A program made the position numbers and the translations under genes. Positions 53,799 through 63,053 of a stretch of DNA of 64,000 nt are shown here, piece by piece. Below the pieces are notes generated by a model. It searched no databases, was not told the DNA's origin, and saw only the letters and a program-made list of their open reading frames with translations. This DNA is from Myxococcota bacterium (GTDB lineage Bacteria > Myxococcota_A > UBA9160 > SMWR01): positions 186,001 through 250,000 of the forward strand of contig JAKVBI010000010.1 in assembly GCA_022447545.1 (NCBI GenBank), given 5' to 3'. Every line of letters begins with the position of its first letter. Position 1 is the stretch's first letter.

Positions 53799-55058
53799 AT
53801 GTCCGAGAAACGTGCGGTGGGAGGGTTTGGGACCGAACTCGGGTCGAAGAGCACCGATCGAGTGCTGGATTCACCCGATCGAGCGACCGATCAACTGATG
53901 ACCGGAGAGGCTTGGGAGGCCTTCTGCGATCGACTGCGTGAAGCGGGGCGGCACGTGATCGCCGAGACGGCACCCGGGACCCCGTTGGATCGAGCCGAGG
54001 GGTTTCGACATCTGGCGAACCTCACTCAGGCGGGTATCCGCCATGCCTTCAGTCAGGACCCTCTGTTTCCACGGTTTTTGAGGAATCCCGACAGCACCTC
54101 GAAAGCTGGCGCCGAGAACGCGGACAATGTCTATTTCTTCGCAAAGATTCGCAGCGATCAAACCTATCGGATTCGGGGCGTTCGGAATACGGCCAGCCAT
54201 TTTTTGCTGGAGGTGAAAGAGGGCTACATGCAGCTCGGGGACGTGCGCAATTTTGCCACCCTGGAGTCTGAGGAGGTTCGGGTCGATGGGGAAGGTCGAT
54301 TCGAGATCGTTCTTTCGGCGACTCCCCATGAGGGGAACTGGGTAGAGCTCCACCCCGACGCCACCCAGGTGTTGATCCGTCAATACCTCTGCGATTGGGA
54401 AACCGAAAGGCTCGCCGAATTCGAGATCATCAACGTGGACCGGGAAGGTGCCTCTCCGGAGCCACTGACTCCGTTGGTCGTGGCGCGATTGCTCGACGAG
54501 GCCGGCCAATGGGTTGAGGCGACTCAGCGTATTTGGAATGAATGGTCCCTGGGATATCGCGAACGACGTCGTGACGGGATTCTCGCGCCTGCAGAACTCT
54601 ACGTAGGAGGTGCCGACGACATTCGCTATGGCAACGACGCGTATGTCTTGAATTCCCATGACGATGCGCTGCTGATCGAAGTCGAAGTTCCCGACGCGCG
54701 CTATTGGCACTTTCAACTCGTCGATCTCTGGATGGCGAGCAACGATTTCGCAAATCGTCAAACGAGCCTCAATTACACCCAGTTGCACATCGATGACGAT
54801 CATCGCGTTCGCGTGGTGATTTCATCTCGCGATCCCGGAGTGCCGAATTGGCTCGATACTGGGGGGCATCTCGAGGGACTCATCCAGTATCGCTACGTCT
54901 GGACGCGCAACAGTCCCCAACCCACCATTCGAAGTCTTCCTGTGGACGAGGTCAGTGGGGTCCTACCTCAGGGGACCCCTGCCGTGACGCCCGAACAGCG
55001 CCGGGCGGCGATCGCTCGTCGGCAGGCCCACCTGCGCCGAAGAGAGCCGCTTTGTTGA
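53799..55058 (+). CDS. DUF1214-family protein
   Basis: A 419-residue protein without a clear signal peptide or membrane segment. AGGAGG lies 4-5 nt before ATG 53799. The first part is helical (about 25-80); later blocks are beta-rich: FFAKIRSDQTYRIRGV, FEIVLSATPHEGNWVEL, and the DUF1214 signature of AELYVGGADDIRYGND, EVPDARYWHFQLVDLW and SNDFANRQTSLN. Proteins with this domain are widespread in lipid-rich and environmental bacteria, but the biochemical role is unknown. It diverges from the octahaem cytochrome and lies 27 nt before fdhD. Confidence 0.83.
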   Translation: MSEKRAVGGFGTELGSKSTDRVLDSPDRATDQLMTGEAWEAFCDRLREAGRHVIAETAPGTPLDRAEGFRHLANLTQAGIRHAFSQDPLFPRFLRNPDSTSKAGAENADNVYFFAKIRSDQTYRIRGVRNTASHFLLEVKEGYMQLGDVRNFATLESEEVRVDGEGRFEIVLSATPHEGNWVELHPDATQVLIRQYLCDWETERLAEFEIINVDREGASPEPLTPLVVARLLDEAGQWVEATQRIWNEWSLGYRERRRDGILAPAELYVGGADDIRYGNDAYVLNSHDDALLIEVEVPDARYWHFQLVDLWMASNDFANRQTSLNYTQLHIDDDHRVRVVISSRDPGVPNWLDTGGHLEGLIQYRYVWTRNSPQPTIRSLPVDEVSGVLPQGTPAVTPEQRRAAIARRQAHLRRREPLC

Positions 55059-55085
55059 TGTCGAAGCAGAGGTTTTTCTAAGCCC

Positions 55086-55940
55086 GTGGAGGATGAGAAG
55101 ATTCAGTCGGATGTCCTCGATGCGACTTTGAGTGTTCGTGTAGACCGATTCGAAGGGGATCGGCCCAACCCTCGAACTGATTCCGTCGCTCGTGAAGAGC
55201 CGTTGGAGATTCAACTGGGGTCGACTTCTCTTGCGGTGGTGATGCGAACTCCGGGTCACGACGATGAGTTGGCCCTCGGGTTTCTGGTGACGGAGCGGGT
55301 CGTCTCGCACGTGGAGCAGGTGATGATGTTGCGCCACAGCAACACGGCCTCGGGCCCACGTAGCGATGGGAATGTGATGCGAGTACTACTCGCTCCAGAA
55401 GTCGAGGTGGACCTCGATGCGCTGCGACGCAATCTCTATGCGAGCAGCAGCTGTGGGATCTGTGGCAAAGCCACTATCGAAAACGCTCTTTCCGGCGTGG
55501 AGCCGCTCAACGACCGGGCCCGGTTTTCAGCAGAGTACTTCTATTCGCTTCCTTCGGAATTGGAAAAGGCACAGCGTGTCTTCGAGCGTACCGGTGGGGT
55601 GCACGCGGCGGGAATCTTCGATGGGGAGGGGAGGCTGCTGGTGGTCCGGGAAGACGTGGGGCGGCACAATGCGGTGGACAAAGTGATCGGATGGGCGCTT
55701 CGAGAGGGGCGAATTCCTCTCGCGGGTTGTGTGTTGATGGTTTCGGGTCGAGTTTCCTTTGAGGTCGTGCAAAAGGCGCTGGTTGCAAGACTGCCCGTGG
55801 TCGCAGCCGTGTCGGCACCTTCTTCACTGGCCGTGGAATTTGCCGAAGACGCAGGGTTGACCCTCGTGGGTTTTCTTCGAAAACGAGGCCTCAACGTATA
55901 TGGAAATACGAGTCGAATCGCTGCTCCGTCGCACTCTTGA
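55086..55940 (+). CDS. fdhD: Formate dehydrogenase accessory sulfurtransferase FdhD
   Basis: A 284-residue enzyme that carries sulfur from a cysteine desulfurase to the molybdenum or tungsten cofactor of formate dehydrogenases and related enzymes. The essential Cys pair is C123 and C126 in SSCGICGKATIE. REDVGRHNAVDKVIG, the other conserved block, follows. Length is normal. GTG 55086 is the first start in the frame after the DUF1214 gene. No formate dehydrogenase or cofactor-synthesis gene is in the window. Confidence 0.96.
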   Translation: MEDEKIQSDVLDATLSVRVDRFEGDRPNPRTDSVAREEPLEIQLGSTSLAVVMRTPGHDDELALGFLVTERVVSHVEQVMMLRHSNTASGPRSDGNVMRVLLAPEVEVDLDALRRNLYASSSCGICGKATIENALSGVEPLNDRARFSAEYFYSLPSELEKAQRVFERTGGVHAAGIFDGEGRLLVVREDVGRHNAVDKVIGWALREGRIPLAGCVLMVSGRVSFEVVQKALVARLPVVAAVSAPSSLAVEFAEDAGLTLVGFLRKRGLNVYGNTSRIAAPSHS

Positions 55941-55989
55941 CCCCGGTGCACTCGGCGCGGGGCGGCGGAGCTCGATTCGTGGGGAGCGC

Positions 55990-56277
55990 CTAGTTGGGTA
56001 ACACCGCGAGGGTCTCGATCACTTCGTGGGTTTCGAAGATCCCCTCCCGAACGTAGGGGTCGCCGGCGGCGAAGTTCTCCGCACTGGCAAGGTCCGGCGC
56101 TTCGAACACGATCAGGCTACCGCGGGGCTCACCTGCGTTGTCGAGGAGGGGGCCCGCGTGTCGAATCCTGTCCTCGCGAGCCAGGGCCTCGAGACGTTCA
56201 AGGTGGGCCGGGCGGTGTTGTTTTCGACCCGCGGGGCCATTGGGACCATCGTGTCCGATGAAGACGAACCAGGGCAT
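55990..56277 (-). CDS. YCII-domain protein
   Basis: A 95-residue ferredoxin-like-fold protein of the YCII family. It starts MPWFVFIGHDGPNG with the His-Asp pair thought to be active, and ends GDPYVREGIFETHEVIETLAV, quoted here as GDPYVREGIF. The longer open frame upstream has no family match, so ATG 56277 is used; the length then matches the family. Members may act as small lyases or isomerases, or bind ligands. A TACCCT box ends 6 nt before the ATG. The TauE/SafE gene ends 31 nt upstream. Confidence 0.85.
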   Translation of the reverse strand: MPWFVFIGHDGPNGPAGRKQHRPAHLERLEALAREDRIRHAGPLLDNAGEPRGSLIVFEAPDLASAENFAAGDPYVREGIFETHEVIETLAVLPN

Positions 56278-56283
56278 GGCTTC

Positions 56284-56289
56284 AGGGTA
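56284..56289 (-). promoter_or_regulatory. Candidate -10 box (TACCCT), leaderless-type spacing
   Basis: TACCCT ends 6 nt before the YCII ATG at 56277, in the 31-nt gap after the TauE/SafE gene; no Shine-Dalgarno is seen. Confidence 0.3.
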
Positions 56290-56308
56290 ACGCGACCTGG
56301 CTGGGGAT

Positions 56309-57052
56309 TCAGTAGAGGCCGAGCATTCTGCCGGACAAAACCAACACGGCGAATAGGATCCCCAATCGGACGATCCGTTCGCCGCCCCGCACTGCAATCC
56401 GGGCTCCCAATGCTCCACCCAGACTGTATCCGCCTGCCAGGACTAACCCTGGGAGCCAGCGGATTTGGTCATTCCACAGGAATACTGGCAGAGCAAAGAG
56501 CGTGAGTCCGGCGACGACGATGAGTTTGATGGCATTGGCCGAGATCAGGTCGTAGCCCGTCCGGTCGAGAGCCAGCAGGAGAAAGATGCCGACACCCGCC
56601 TGAAATGCCCCTCCGTAGGCTCCGATGGCCAGGAAGATCGCAGTCCGTGCTGGGCGGGACCACCCAGGTCGCTGGCCGGATCCGGGTTTCGGTCCGAGGT
56701 CCCAGAGCGTGGGCACGATCAAGACGAGCATGAGGACCCCGAAGACCCATTCAAAGGTGTCGTGGGAGACCCATACCGCCGCCTGAGCGCCGAGAGCTGC
56801 CCCCACGCAGGCCGGCGCCAGGACCCCCAGCGCTTCTCGCGTGACGTGCACACCCTCGGCTCGAAACTGCCAGGTGGCTGCAAGGCTCTGGAACAAAATC
56901 CCGATGCGATTGGTGCCGTTGGCCACGGCACCGGGTAGGCCCAGGAGGACGAGGACGGGAACCGTGATGAGGCTGCCGCCCCCAGCGAGTGTGTTGAAGA
57001 CACCAGCGAGGACGCCGCCGCCGATCAGGCTGATTACGTGAAGGGGTTCCAT
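56309..57052 (-). CDS. TauE/SafE-family sulfite/anion exporter
   Basis: A 247-residue membrane permease with about eight helices in two halves. The family signature GVLAGVFNTLAGGGSLITVP (about 13-32) is at the N-terminus, NGTNRIGILFQ follows, and the second half repeats it as YGGAFQAGVGIFLL. Members export sulfite, sulfoacetate or related organosulfur anions, or import them. The neighbours give no decisive clue, although ASST and FdhD show sulfur chemistry nearby. ATG 57052 gives the normal N-terminus; the frame is open further upstream. Confidence 0.92.
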   Translation of the reverse strand: MEPLHVISLIGGGVLAGVFNTLAGGGSLITVPVLVLLGLPGAVANGTNRIGILFQSLAATWQFRAEGVHVTREALGVLAPACVGAALGAQAAVWVSHDTFEWVFGVLMLVLIVPTLWDLGPKPGSGQRPGWSRPARTAIFLAIGAYGGAFQAGVGIFLLLALDRTGYDLISANAIKLIVVAGLTLFALPVFLWNDQIRWLPGLVLAGGYSLGGALGARIAVRGGERIVRLGILFAVLVLSGRMLGLY

Positions 57053-57254
57053 GGCCTTCGAAGGGTCGGTGGCGTCGATGGGCTGGAGGTTGCGGGGCTC
57101 GCACTCACCGCCCGACCCCACCCAGCTTATGCGATCTCGGCGTCCATTGCCTCGCGGCCGAGGCCGGACTGAGCGAATCTCGTGCCAAGAAGCATTGGAA
57201 CCCGTCGGGTGGACCCGCGCTGTTTCGGGGCTCCCGAGTTGAAAGGAGGAGAAC

Positions 57255-59180
57255 GTGCCGAACGGGAAGAGCTTCGGCAGTTGGCAATCTCGCATCACCT
57301 CAGCGGCGATCACTCGAGGAAGTCTGCGGTTGTCTCAACCGCGATGGGATCGGGGAAAGCTGTACTGGCTCGAGGGGAGGCCCGAAGAGGGCGGACGTCA
57401 GTGCATCATGTGCGACGATGGAAATGGGCCCAGGGAGGTCACCCCTCCGGGTGCTCACGTTCGCTCTAGAGTTCACGAGTACGGCGGGGGGGAATACACG
57501 GTTCGTGACGGCTGGGTGTTCTATAGCGATCTTGGAGACGAGCGTGTTTACCGGCTCGCCCCAAAAGTCGGGACTCCGGAACCAATCACCCCAACGGGCA
57601 GCCGCTACGCCGATCTTCAGGTCTCCCCCGACGGCCGGTGGCTGGTCTATGTCGAAGAGCGTCCTGGGAGTGGCGGAGAACCGGAGAATCGGCTGGCCGC
57701 CTGTTCGTTGACGAATGTCAGAACGGTGCGAAGCGTCGTGGCCGGATACGACTTTGTCAGTTTTCCGCGTTTCGATGAGGCAGGTACGTCCTTGGCATTC
57801 ACGGCCTGGGACCATCCCTGCATGCCCTGGGACGGCACCCAACTGTTCCGCATGGCATGGTCTGACTCTGGACCCCTGGGAACTCCCCGGAAAGTCGCAG
57901 GATCCGAAACCGAGTCGATCTTTCAGCCCGCTTGGTCGCCCCGTGGTCAGCTCACTTTCACGAGTGATCGCTCGGGTTGGTGGAATCTCTACCGTGAGGA
58001 CGAGGGGCATATTCACGCCCTCTGTCGGCGCGAAGCCGAATTCGCTGGCCCCCAATGGGTCTTCGGTTTGTCGAGTTACGGCTACATCGACGAGGAACGG
58101 GTCCTGGTGTCCCTCTCCGACGTCGGTGGGGCGAGCTTGGCTCGTTTGGAACTCGGTCATGCATCCCTGGAGCCTCTAGAGCTTCCCTATACCGTGTTCG
58201 AAGGGGTGAGTGTCGAAGGCGATCGTGCTTGCTTCATCGGTGCGAGCCCTACCTCCAGTCCGGCCGTCTGCGTTCTCGATTTGAAAACCGGTTACGTCGA
58301 GGAGGTGAGGTCGAGTTCCCAGGAGGCCGTCGACCCTTCGTTGATCTCGGTTCCCGAGCATGTCGAGTTCCCCACTCGAGACGGAGAATCGGCCCACGCT
58401 CTGCTGTACCGCCCGCGAAATGCTTCCTACGCTGGAATTGGGAACGAGAGGCCGCCCTTGCTGGTGAAGAGCCATGGTGGGCCCACAGGGGCGGCTTCGA
58501 AAGCATTGGATCTCCGGGTTCAGTATTGGACATCGCGGGGGTTTGCTCTGGTGGATGTCGATTACCGGGGTAGTACTGGGTACGGTCGCGCGTACCGAGA
58601 AAAACTGCGGGGCAATTGGGGAGTCCTCGATGTGACGGACTGCGTAGACGTCGTGGCGTTCCTCGCGCAAGCTGGGGAGGTCGATGAGAGTCGAGCGGCG
58701 ATCAGCGGGGGAAGCGCCGGTGGGTTTACGACCCTTTGTGCTCTCACCTTTCACGATGTGTTTCGTGCAGGGGCGAGCCACTATGGAATTGGCGATCTCG
58801 AAGCCCTGGCTCGGGATACCCACAAGTTTGAGTCCAGATATCTCGACAGTCTCGTGGGTCCATATCCTGAGCGCCGTGATCTCTACGTGGAGCGTTCGCC
58901 AATCCATTCCACCGAGCGTCTGTCATGCCCAGTGATCTTCTTTCAGGGACTGGAGGATCGAGTCGTGCCGCCCAATCAGGCCGAGTCCATGGTGCGTGCC
59001 TTGGCAGAGCGCGGAATCAAGCATGCCTACGTCTCCTTCGAAGGCGAACAGCACGGGTTCCGACGCGCCGAAAATATTCGGATGGCAATGGATGGCGAGT
59101 TCTTCTTCTACTCTGAAATCTTCGGGTTCGAGAGTGGTTTGGAAGAAATCGTCGAGATTCGTGAACCGGAACGGAACTGA
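57255..59180 (+). CDS. S9 family prolyl oligopeptidase-type serine peptidase
   Basis: A 641-residue cytoplasmic peptidase. The first 380 residues make a beta-propeller (for example YADLQVSPDGRWLVYVEE, TFTSDRSGWWNLYRE). The alpha/beta-hydrolase domain follows, with the triad Ser487 (GGSAGGF), Asp568 (LEDRVVPP) and His600 (GEQHGF). The family is closest to dipeptidyl-/acylaminoacyl-peptidases that trim short peptides. GTG 57255 has AAAGGAGGAG immediately upstream, one of the strongest ribosome sites here. The 202-bp gap to the divergent TauE/SafE gene holds its promoter, but no motif stands out. Confidence 0.95.
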   Translation: MPNGKSFGSWQSRITSAAITRGSLRLSQPRWDRGKLYWLEGRPEEGGRQCIMCDDGNGPREVTPPGAHVRSRVHEYGGGEYTVRDGWVFYSDLGDERVYRLAPKVGTPEPITPTGSRYADLQVSPDGRWLVYVEERPGSGGEPENRLAACSLTNVRTVRSVVAGYDFVSFPRFDEAGTSLAFTAWDHPCMPWDGTQLFRMAWSDSGPLGTPRKVAGSETESIFQPAWSPRGQLTFTSDRSGWWNLYREDEGHIHALCRREAEFAGPQWVFGLSSYGYIDEERVLVSLSDVGGASLARLELGHASLEPLELPYTVFEGVSVEGDRACFIGASPTSSPAVCVLDLKTGYVEEVRSSSQEAVDPSLISVPEHVEFPTRDGESAHALLYRPRNASYAGIGNERPPLLVKSHGGPTGAASKALDLRVQYWTSRGFALVDVDYRGSTGYGRAYREKLRGNWGVLDVTDCVDVVAFLAQAGEVDESRAAISGGSAGGFTTLCALTFHDVFRAGASHYGIGDLEALARDTHKFESRYLDSLVGPYPERRDLYVERSPIHSTERLSCPVIFFQGLEDRVVPPNQAESMVRALAERGIKHAYVSFEGEQHGFRRAENIRMAMDGEFFFYSEIFGFESGLEEIVEIREPERN

Positions 59181-59189
59181 ACGGTCTAG

Positions 59190-60233
59190 ATGCCTTCCCA
59201 GGGCTCCCGCAGTGGTTTTTTTTGGCACACCGGCCGCCGAAAAGGTTGCACGGTCGCAGGTCTGCTCGCCCTCGGCCTGGGATCTTTCGCGTGCGCATCC
59301 ACGTTATGGGATGTCGAAGCGCTCCCCATCGACCGTGCGGAGCGACAAGCTTTGGCGGGTCTGGACGGACAGCGGCTTGGAGATTCGACTCCCTACGTGT
59401 TCGCGACCCTGGGAGACGCCGTTTTCTTTCTGTGTCGATGGCCAAGCAGTGAGAAGATCCCGCTCGTTTTGCCGGGGGTCTCGGACCCGGCGCTTGCGGA
59501 GGCCATTGAAGCGGCTGTCGACTCTGTCGAAAAGATGCTGCCCATCGAATTCGATCGGCGGGAGCATCTTGGGGAAGGAGGGATCGAGATACGTCGACTG
59601 GAGCCCGGAGAACCGGGCGTCTCAGGTGTCGCCAATACTGTGGCGAATTGCCGACTCGATCCGAAGGTCGGGGACGAAGGGCCGAGAGTGGACGCACGTT
59701 TGGTGGATGCCTCGATCTGGTTGCGGGTTCGCGCGTTCGATGTGGCGGGTCGGATTTCGACCCATTCACCGGCCGAGGTTGCGGGAAGCCTGTTCCACGA
59801 GTTGGGGCACGCCCTCGGGTTTCAGGGGCACGTTCGTTTGGGGCGAAGCGTGATGGTCCGTTCGGTGGACCACGTCCGGCGCATTGGGCGGCGACTCCTG
59901 GAGGGTAAGACCGTTGATGCCCCGAGTCTCAAAGCCCTCTACGCAGTTCCATCGGGCACGGTGGTTGCACGCAGACAGGTGGGTGACGAAGCGACTCGTT
60001 GGTTTGATGCCATGTCGGCATTGGTGCTCCGAAAGCGTTTGCGCGGGCCCATGATCCGGGTGGGAGACCATGTCGCGCGAGTCAACTGGATGGATGCCAA
60101 CGGTGGAAGTTATCCAGTTTTTCTTCACGATGTCGCTGCGGTCATGGAGGGGTCGCGTGGGTTCGAACTTGATCCGGCGCGACGGACACGGGCTCTCGTC
60201 GCCAGGGCCGGAGAGCCCCCGGATTTGAACTGA
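59190..60233 (+). CDS. Metzincin-like metalloprotease, exported
   Basis: A 347-residue protein. A basic N-terminus and a short hydrophobic stretch (about 21-35, LALGLGSFAC) form an export signal, possibly a lipoprotein. A zinc-site motif, HELGHALGFQGH, starts at His203: His203, Glu204, His207 and Gly210 fit metzincins, but the next His is at 214 instead of 213. It may be a variant metzincin or belong to an uncharacterised family. Eight T (59216-59223) lie near the start. It begins 9 nt after the S9 peptidase stop, so they may be co-transcribed. The substrate is unknown. Confidence 0.75.
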   Translation: MPSQGSRSGFFWHTGRRKGCTVAGLLALGLGSFACASTLWDVEALPIDRAERQALAGLDGQRLGDSTPYVFATLGDAVFFLCRWPSSEKIPLVLPGVSDPALAEAIEAAVDSVEKMLPIEFDRREHLGEGGIEIRRLEPGEPGVSGVANTVANCRLDPKVGDEGPRVDARLVDASIWLRVRAFDVAGRISTHSPAEVAGSLFHELGHALGFQGHVRLGRSVMVRSVDHVRRIGRRLLEGKTVDAPSLKALYAVPSGTVVARRQVGDEATRWFDAMSALVLRKRLRGPMIRVGDHVARVNWMDANGGSYPVFLHDVAAVMEGSRGFELDPARRTRALVARAGEPPDLN

Positions 60234-60262
60234 TGCACGAGGGCTGAATCGGGAACGAAAAG

Positions 60263-61825
60263 TTAGTCGCTGTTGGGTTTCTGGCGCTTGGCTCGGTCGA
60301 ACGCCTGATTCGCTTCTTCGGTTCGCCCGAGGCATCGCAGAACGACACCACATCGAAAATGAGTGACATCATCACTCGCGTCGAGCTCAGCGGCGCGCTC
60401 CAGATGCAACAAAGCGGTTTTCGGGTCCGGGGGCGTGGCCTTGTAGAGCGCCCAGCCCAATAGCGACTGATAGGCGGCTTCGGGTTCGAAGGTCTCCACT
60501 GCGGGCCGCAGGAAGGCGAGGGCCCCTCGGAAATTACCCTGTTGGCACAAAATCTGGCCTTTCCGGAAGAGGCTCTCCGCGTGCGCTACCGCCTCTGTAT
60601 CGATGTCGTGCTCGGCAAAGGTCAGAACCAGAGACGCATCATACTCGGACCTTTTCCGTGAGTTGGAAAGCACGGCATGAGCTCGGGTGATTTCGGCGAA
60701 TACACGATTTGCCCGGTCTTGGGTGGGTGCGTCGAGGCAGAAGTTCGCCAGTGCATCGGGATGGAAGGATTTGGCGGCGCGACGGTAGACGGCCTTGATC
60801 TCTTTCGCGGTGGCGTTTGCTGAAACCCCGAGGCATTCGTAATGAGTCCATTGGCCTTTCCGTTTCCACCGCTGCTCGATTTCTACGAGCAGCGAGTTGG
60901 TTTCCTCGGCTTTGGAGTCAGAGGTTTGGGGTTCGGCCTTGGGATCTGCCCGAGAAAATTTGAGGGAGGACGGTTCGTCCGCGATTTCAATTTCAATCCG
61001 TGGGGGGGACGGGTCCATCCGAGACATGAGGTCCGGAGGTTTGCTGTTGAACGAGGAGGGTTGCTCGTCTCGACACCCATCGATCCGAATGGCGCCGGTG
61101 GCATGAAGAACCCAGAGCGCACCGATGGCCAAGGGGGTATTCGACCGGGAGATCCACTCTGAAAGTCGTTTGGGTTGCTGCCCCGTTTCGAGCAGGGCTT
61201 CGACACTCGGGTCCAGGGTCAAATGGGAATGCATCCGTTCGAAAGTGGCATGGCAATGAACGAGGGCGTCGCCGCTCGCAGCTTTCGGAGGGAGGCCTCC
61301 AAGGGCTCGATCTCGGTTCCAGTAACGGGCGATCCCCTCCTGGAGGAGGCGGTACAAATCGCTTCGAAAAACGTGAGTCTCCGGTGCCGGTGCCACGTTT
61401 GGATCGGTGGCGAGTGATCCCCGGGTCCATGCGAAGGAGGCCATGACCTGAGAGCGCATCTGTTCTTTCAGGGCGCGAAACAATGCTCGGGGATCGAGAA
61501 GTTCGAGTTCGAGGAGGGCGACTTCTTCTCGGCAGCCGCGGCTTGCTACGCGATCCGAGACTCTCGTGAGGTCCGCGCTCGAGATTCTTCCAGAATTCAT
61601 CAGGCTCGTGGCGAGGCCCTCGTTTGGAAGGTTGGAATGGCTGTAGACGGGCAGACCGTCCAGGAACAGGACGTGACGAGTCACCGCATCGCATGTGAGA
61701 ATCGCTGAACCGGAGAATGCATCGCGGTGAAGGCGCAAGAGAACCCTGGGGAGGGCCAATTCCTCGAGATCGAACGGGTCTCCCGCGGGTTGGGGTGGGG
61801 CGATGCCCGGGAGCGGAACGCTCAC
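60263..61825 (-). CDS. PATAN/DUF4388-like, J-domain and TPR protein
   Basis: A 520-residue cytoplasmic protein with a mixed layout. Residues about 20-125 resemble a PATAN/DUF4388 domain (SGSAILTCDAVTRHVLFLDG), the kind used in deltaproteobacterial signalling. A winged-helix-like segment (about 195-250) and an acidic linker follow. A J-domain (about 326-395) keeps the HPD tripeptide at 355-357, so it may stimulate a DnaK. The C-terminus (about 410-515) has TPR repeats. GTG 61825 starts 11 nt after the XylR_N-V4R-STAS gene on the same strand. The role is probably signal-dependent protein handling; unproven. Confidence 0.8.
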   Translation of the reverse strand: MSVPLPGIAPPQPAGDPFDLEELALPRVLLRLHRDAFSGSAILTCDAVTRHVLFLDGLPVYSHSNLPNEGLATSLMNSGRISSADLTRVSDRVASRGCREEVALLELELLDPRALFRALKEQMRSQVMASFAWTRGSLATDPNVAPAPETHVFRSDLYRLLQEGIARYWNRDRALGGLPPKAASGDALVHCHATFERMHSHLTLDPSVEALLETGQQPKRLSEWISRSNTPLAIGALWVLHATGAIRIDGCRDEQPSSFNSKPPDLMSRMDPSPPRIEIEIADEPSSLKFSRADPKAEPQTSDSKAEETNSLLVEIEQRWKRKGQWTHYECLGVSANATAKEIKAVYRRAAKSFHPDALANFCLDAPTQDRANRVFAEITRAHAVLSNSRKRSEYDASLVLTFAEHDIDTEAVAHAESLFRKGQILCQQGNFRGALAFLRPAVETFEPEAAYQSLLGWALYKATPPDPKTALLHLERAAELDASDDVTHFRCGVVLRCLGRTEEANQAFDRAKRQKPNSD

Positions 61826-61836
61826 GACATTCTCAC

Positions 61837-62868
61837 TCAGGAAACCGACTGCTGGGAGTCAGCGACCCGGAATGCACAGGCGATGGCGGATTCGACCTCT
61901 TGTTCCACGAACAGCGGTGCGGGCATCAGGTTGGCGACGGATTGTTCGGCCAGAGGGCCGGCACCTGCGATGATGGCTTCGGCATTTCGCCCCTCGATGG
62001 CGCGAATGATCTGTGCGAGGTTCGATGCTTCCGGCCCATTTTCGATCACGCACCCGGTCAGATCGACCACGACCACACTCACGCGCGGTGCGCTGAGGTC
62101 CAGGCCGATGAGCGAGAGTGCATCCAGCGTGGATTCGAGTCCCGTGTAGGGAATGACCATGACCGAATCCCAGATGTAGACCGCTCCTGGTTCTGCCTCG
62201 AAGCTCCCTTTCGAATGCACCACAGGTGCCTCGAAATCTTCCGGGTTGCCCAGAAGTTCGCCGAGCACGGTGAACGGAAGAGCATCGAGAAGGGCCCGGG
62301 CGTCGTCGTCTCCTGTCTGGCTCCAGACCTGAGCCTCACGGGCGACGAAGGTACAGGTGCCTTCGCCCTGACTACGGCAGGTGGTCTCGATCGCCATCAG
62401 ATCGGTTTCGAGTACTCCCGAGAACCAGCCCGAGGTGTATCCGGCGGTGAGCGCGCAACCACACGAAGGACTTCCCGATGACACCTTCGAGTTCGAAGAT
62501 TCGCTGCAATCGGGCCAGATTCCGTGGAACTCGATAGACCCTGGAGGGTCGGCATCGGGGATGCAATGAAAGCGAATCGCGATGGGAGGAGTCGCGATTC
62601 CGGTCGGATCGGCGTTGGAGTTGAAACTGCTGTGCAGCACACGCTGAGCGTCCTGGGACCCGTGAAGGAAGCCGATCTGTTGGAGAACGACGCGCGCTTC
62701 GTCCGGTCCGAACTCACGGCAGAGTTCCGCGTGAAGCTCGGATAGAAATCTCGGAGCCATCAAGGTTCCGGTCGAACGTTCCAATAGAGTCGAGGGGTCG
62801 AAGCCCAAGCGGGCTAGGGCGATTCTGGTAGACGATTCCCCGTTTCTTGAGCTGGGGCGGGTGGGCAA
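61837..62868 (-). CDS. XylR_N-V4R-STAS-like sensor protein
   Basis: A 343-residue cytoplasmic regulator. Residues about 20-80 resemble the XylR N-terminal activator domain (DEARVVLQQIGFLHGSQDAQ). A V4R segment follows (about 130-180), with Cys-rich CGCALTAGYTSGW and CRSQGEGTCTF, fitting small-ligand or metal binding. The C-terminus (about 232-340) is STAS-like, with VVVVDLTGCVIENGPEAS where RsbR-type proteins have the phosphorylated Ser/Thr. There is no DNA-binding or AAA domain, so it probably acts through protein partners, possibly the adjacent PATAN-J-TPR protein. The start is TTG at 62868; ATG 62760 would truncate the first domain. Confidence 0.78.
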   Translation of the reverse strand: MPTRPSSRNGESSTRIALARLGFDPSTLLERSTGTLMAPRFLSELHAELCREFGPDEARVVLQQIGFLHGSQDAQRVLHSSFNSNADPTGIATPPIAIRFHCIPDADPPGSIEFHGIWPDCSESSNSKVSSGSPSCGCALTAGYTSGWFSGVLETDLMAIETTCRSQGEGTCTFVAREAQVWSQTGDDDARALLDALPFTVLGELLGNPEDFEAPVVHSKGSFEAEPGAVYIWDSVMVIPYTGLESTLDALSLIGLDLSAPRVSVVVVDLTGCVIENGPEASNLAQIIRAIEGRNAEAIIAGAGPLAEQSVANLMPAPLFVEQEVESAIACAFRVADSQQSVS

Positions 62869-63053
62869 GGCTGACCTTTCGCGTTTTGGCTGGCTGCTAT
62901 CTCATCGGCCAATCCGCGAAAATCCTGTGGTGAACCCCTGGCTTTCGTGCCGGTGGCGCAAAAATCGAGTCGGGCATTCGGACCTAGCCACCGATCTGCT
63001 TTCAGGTTGCGCGCTCATGTCGAAAAGCGGCTGTGGCGGTACTGGCGATGGGG

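Noticed and set aside
59205-59223. Rho-independent terminator after the S9 peptidase gene
   Set aside because: There is a T8 run, but no stable hairpin of adequate loop size precedes it, and it lies in the coding start of the next gene.
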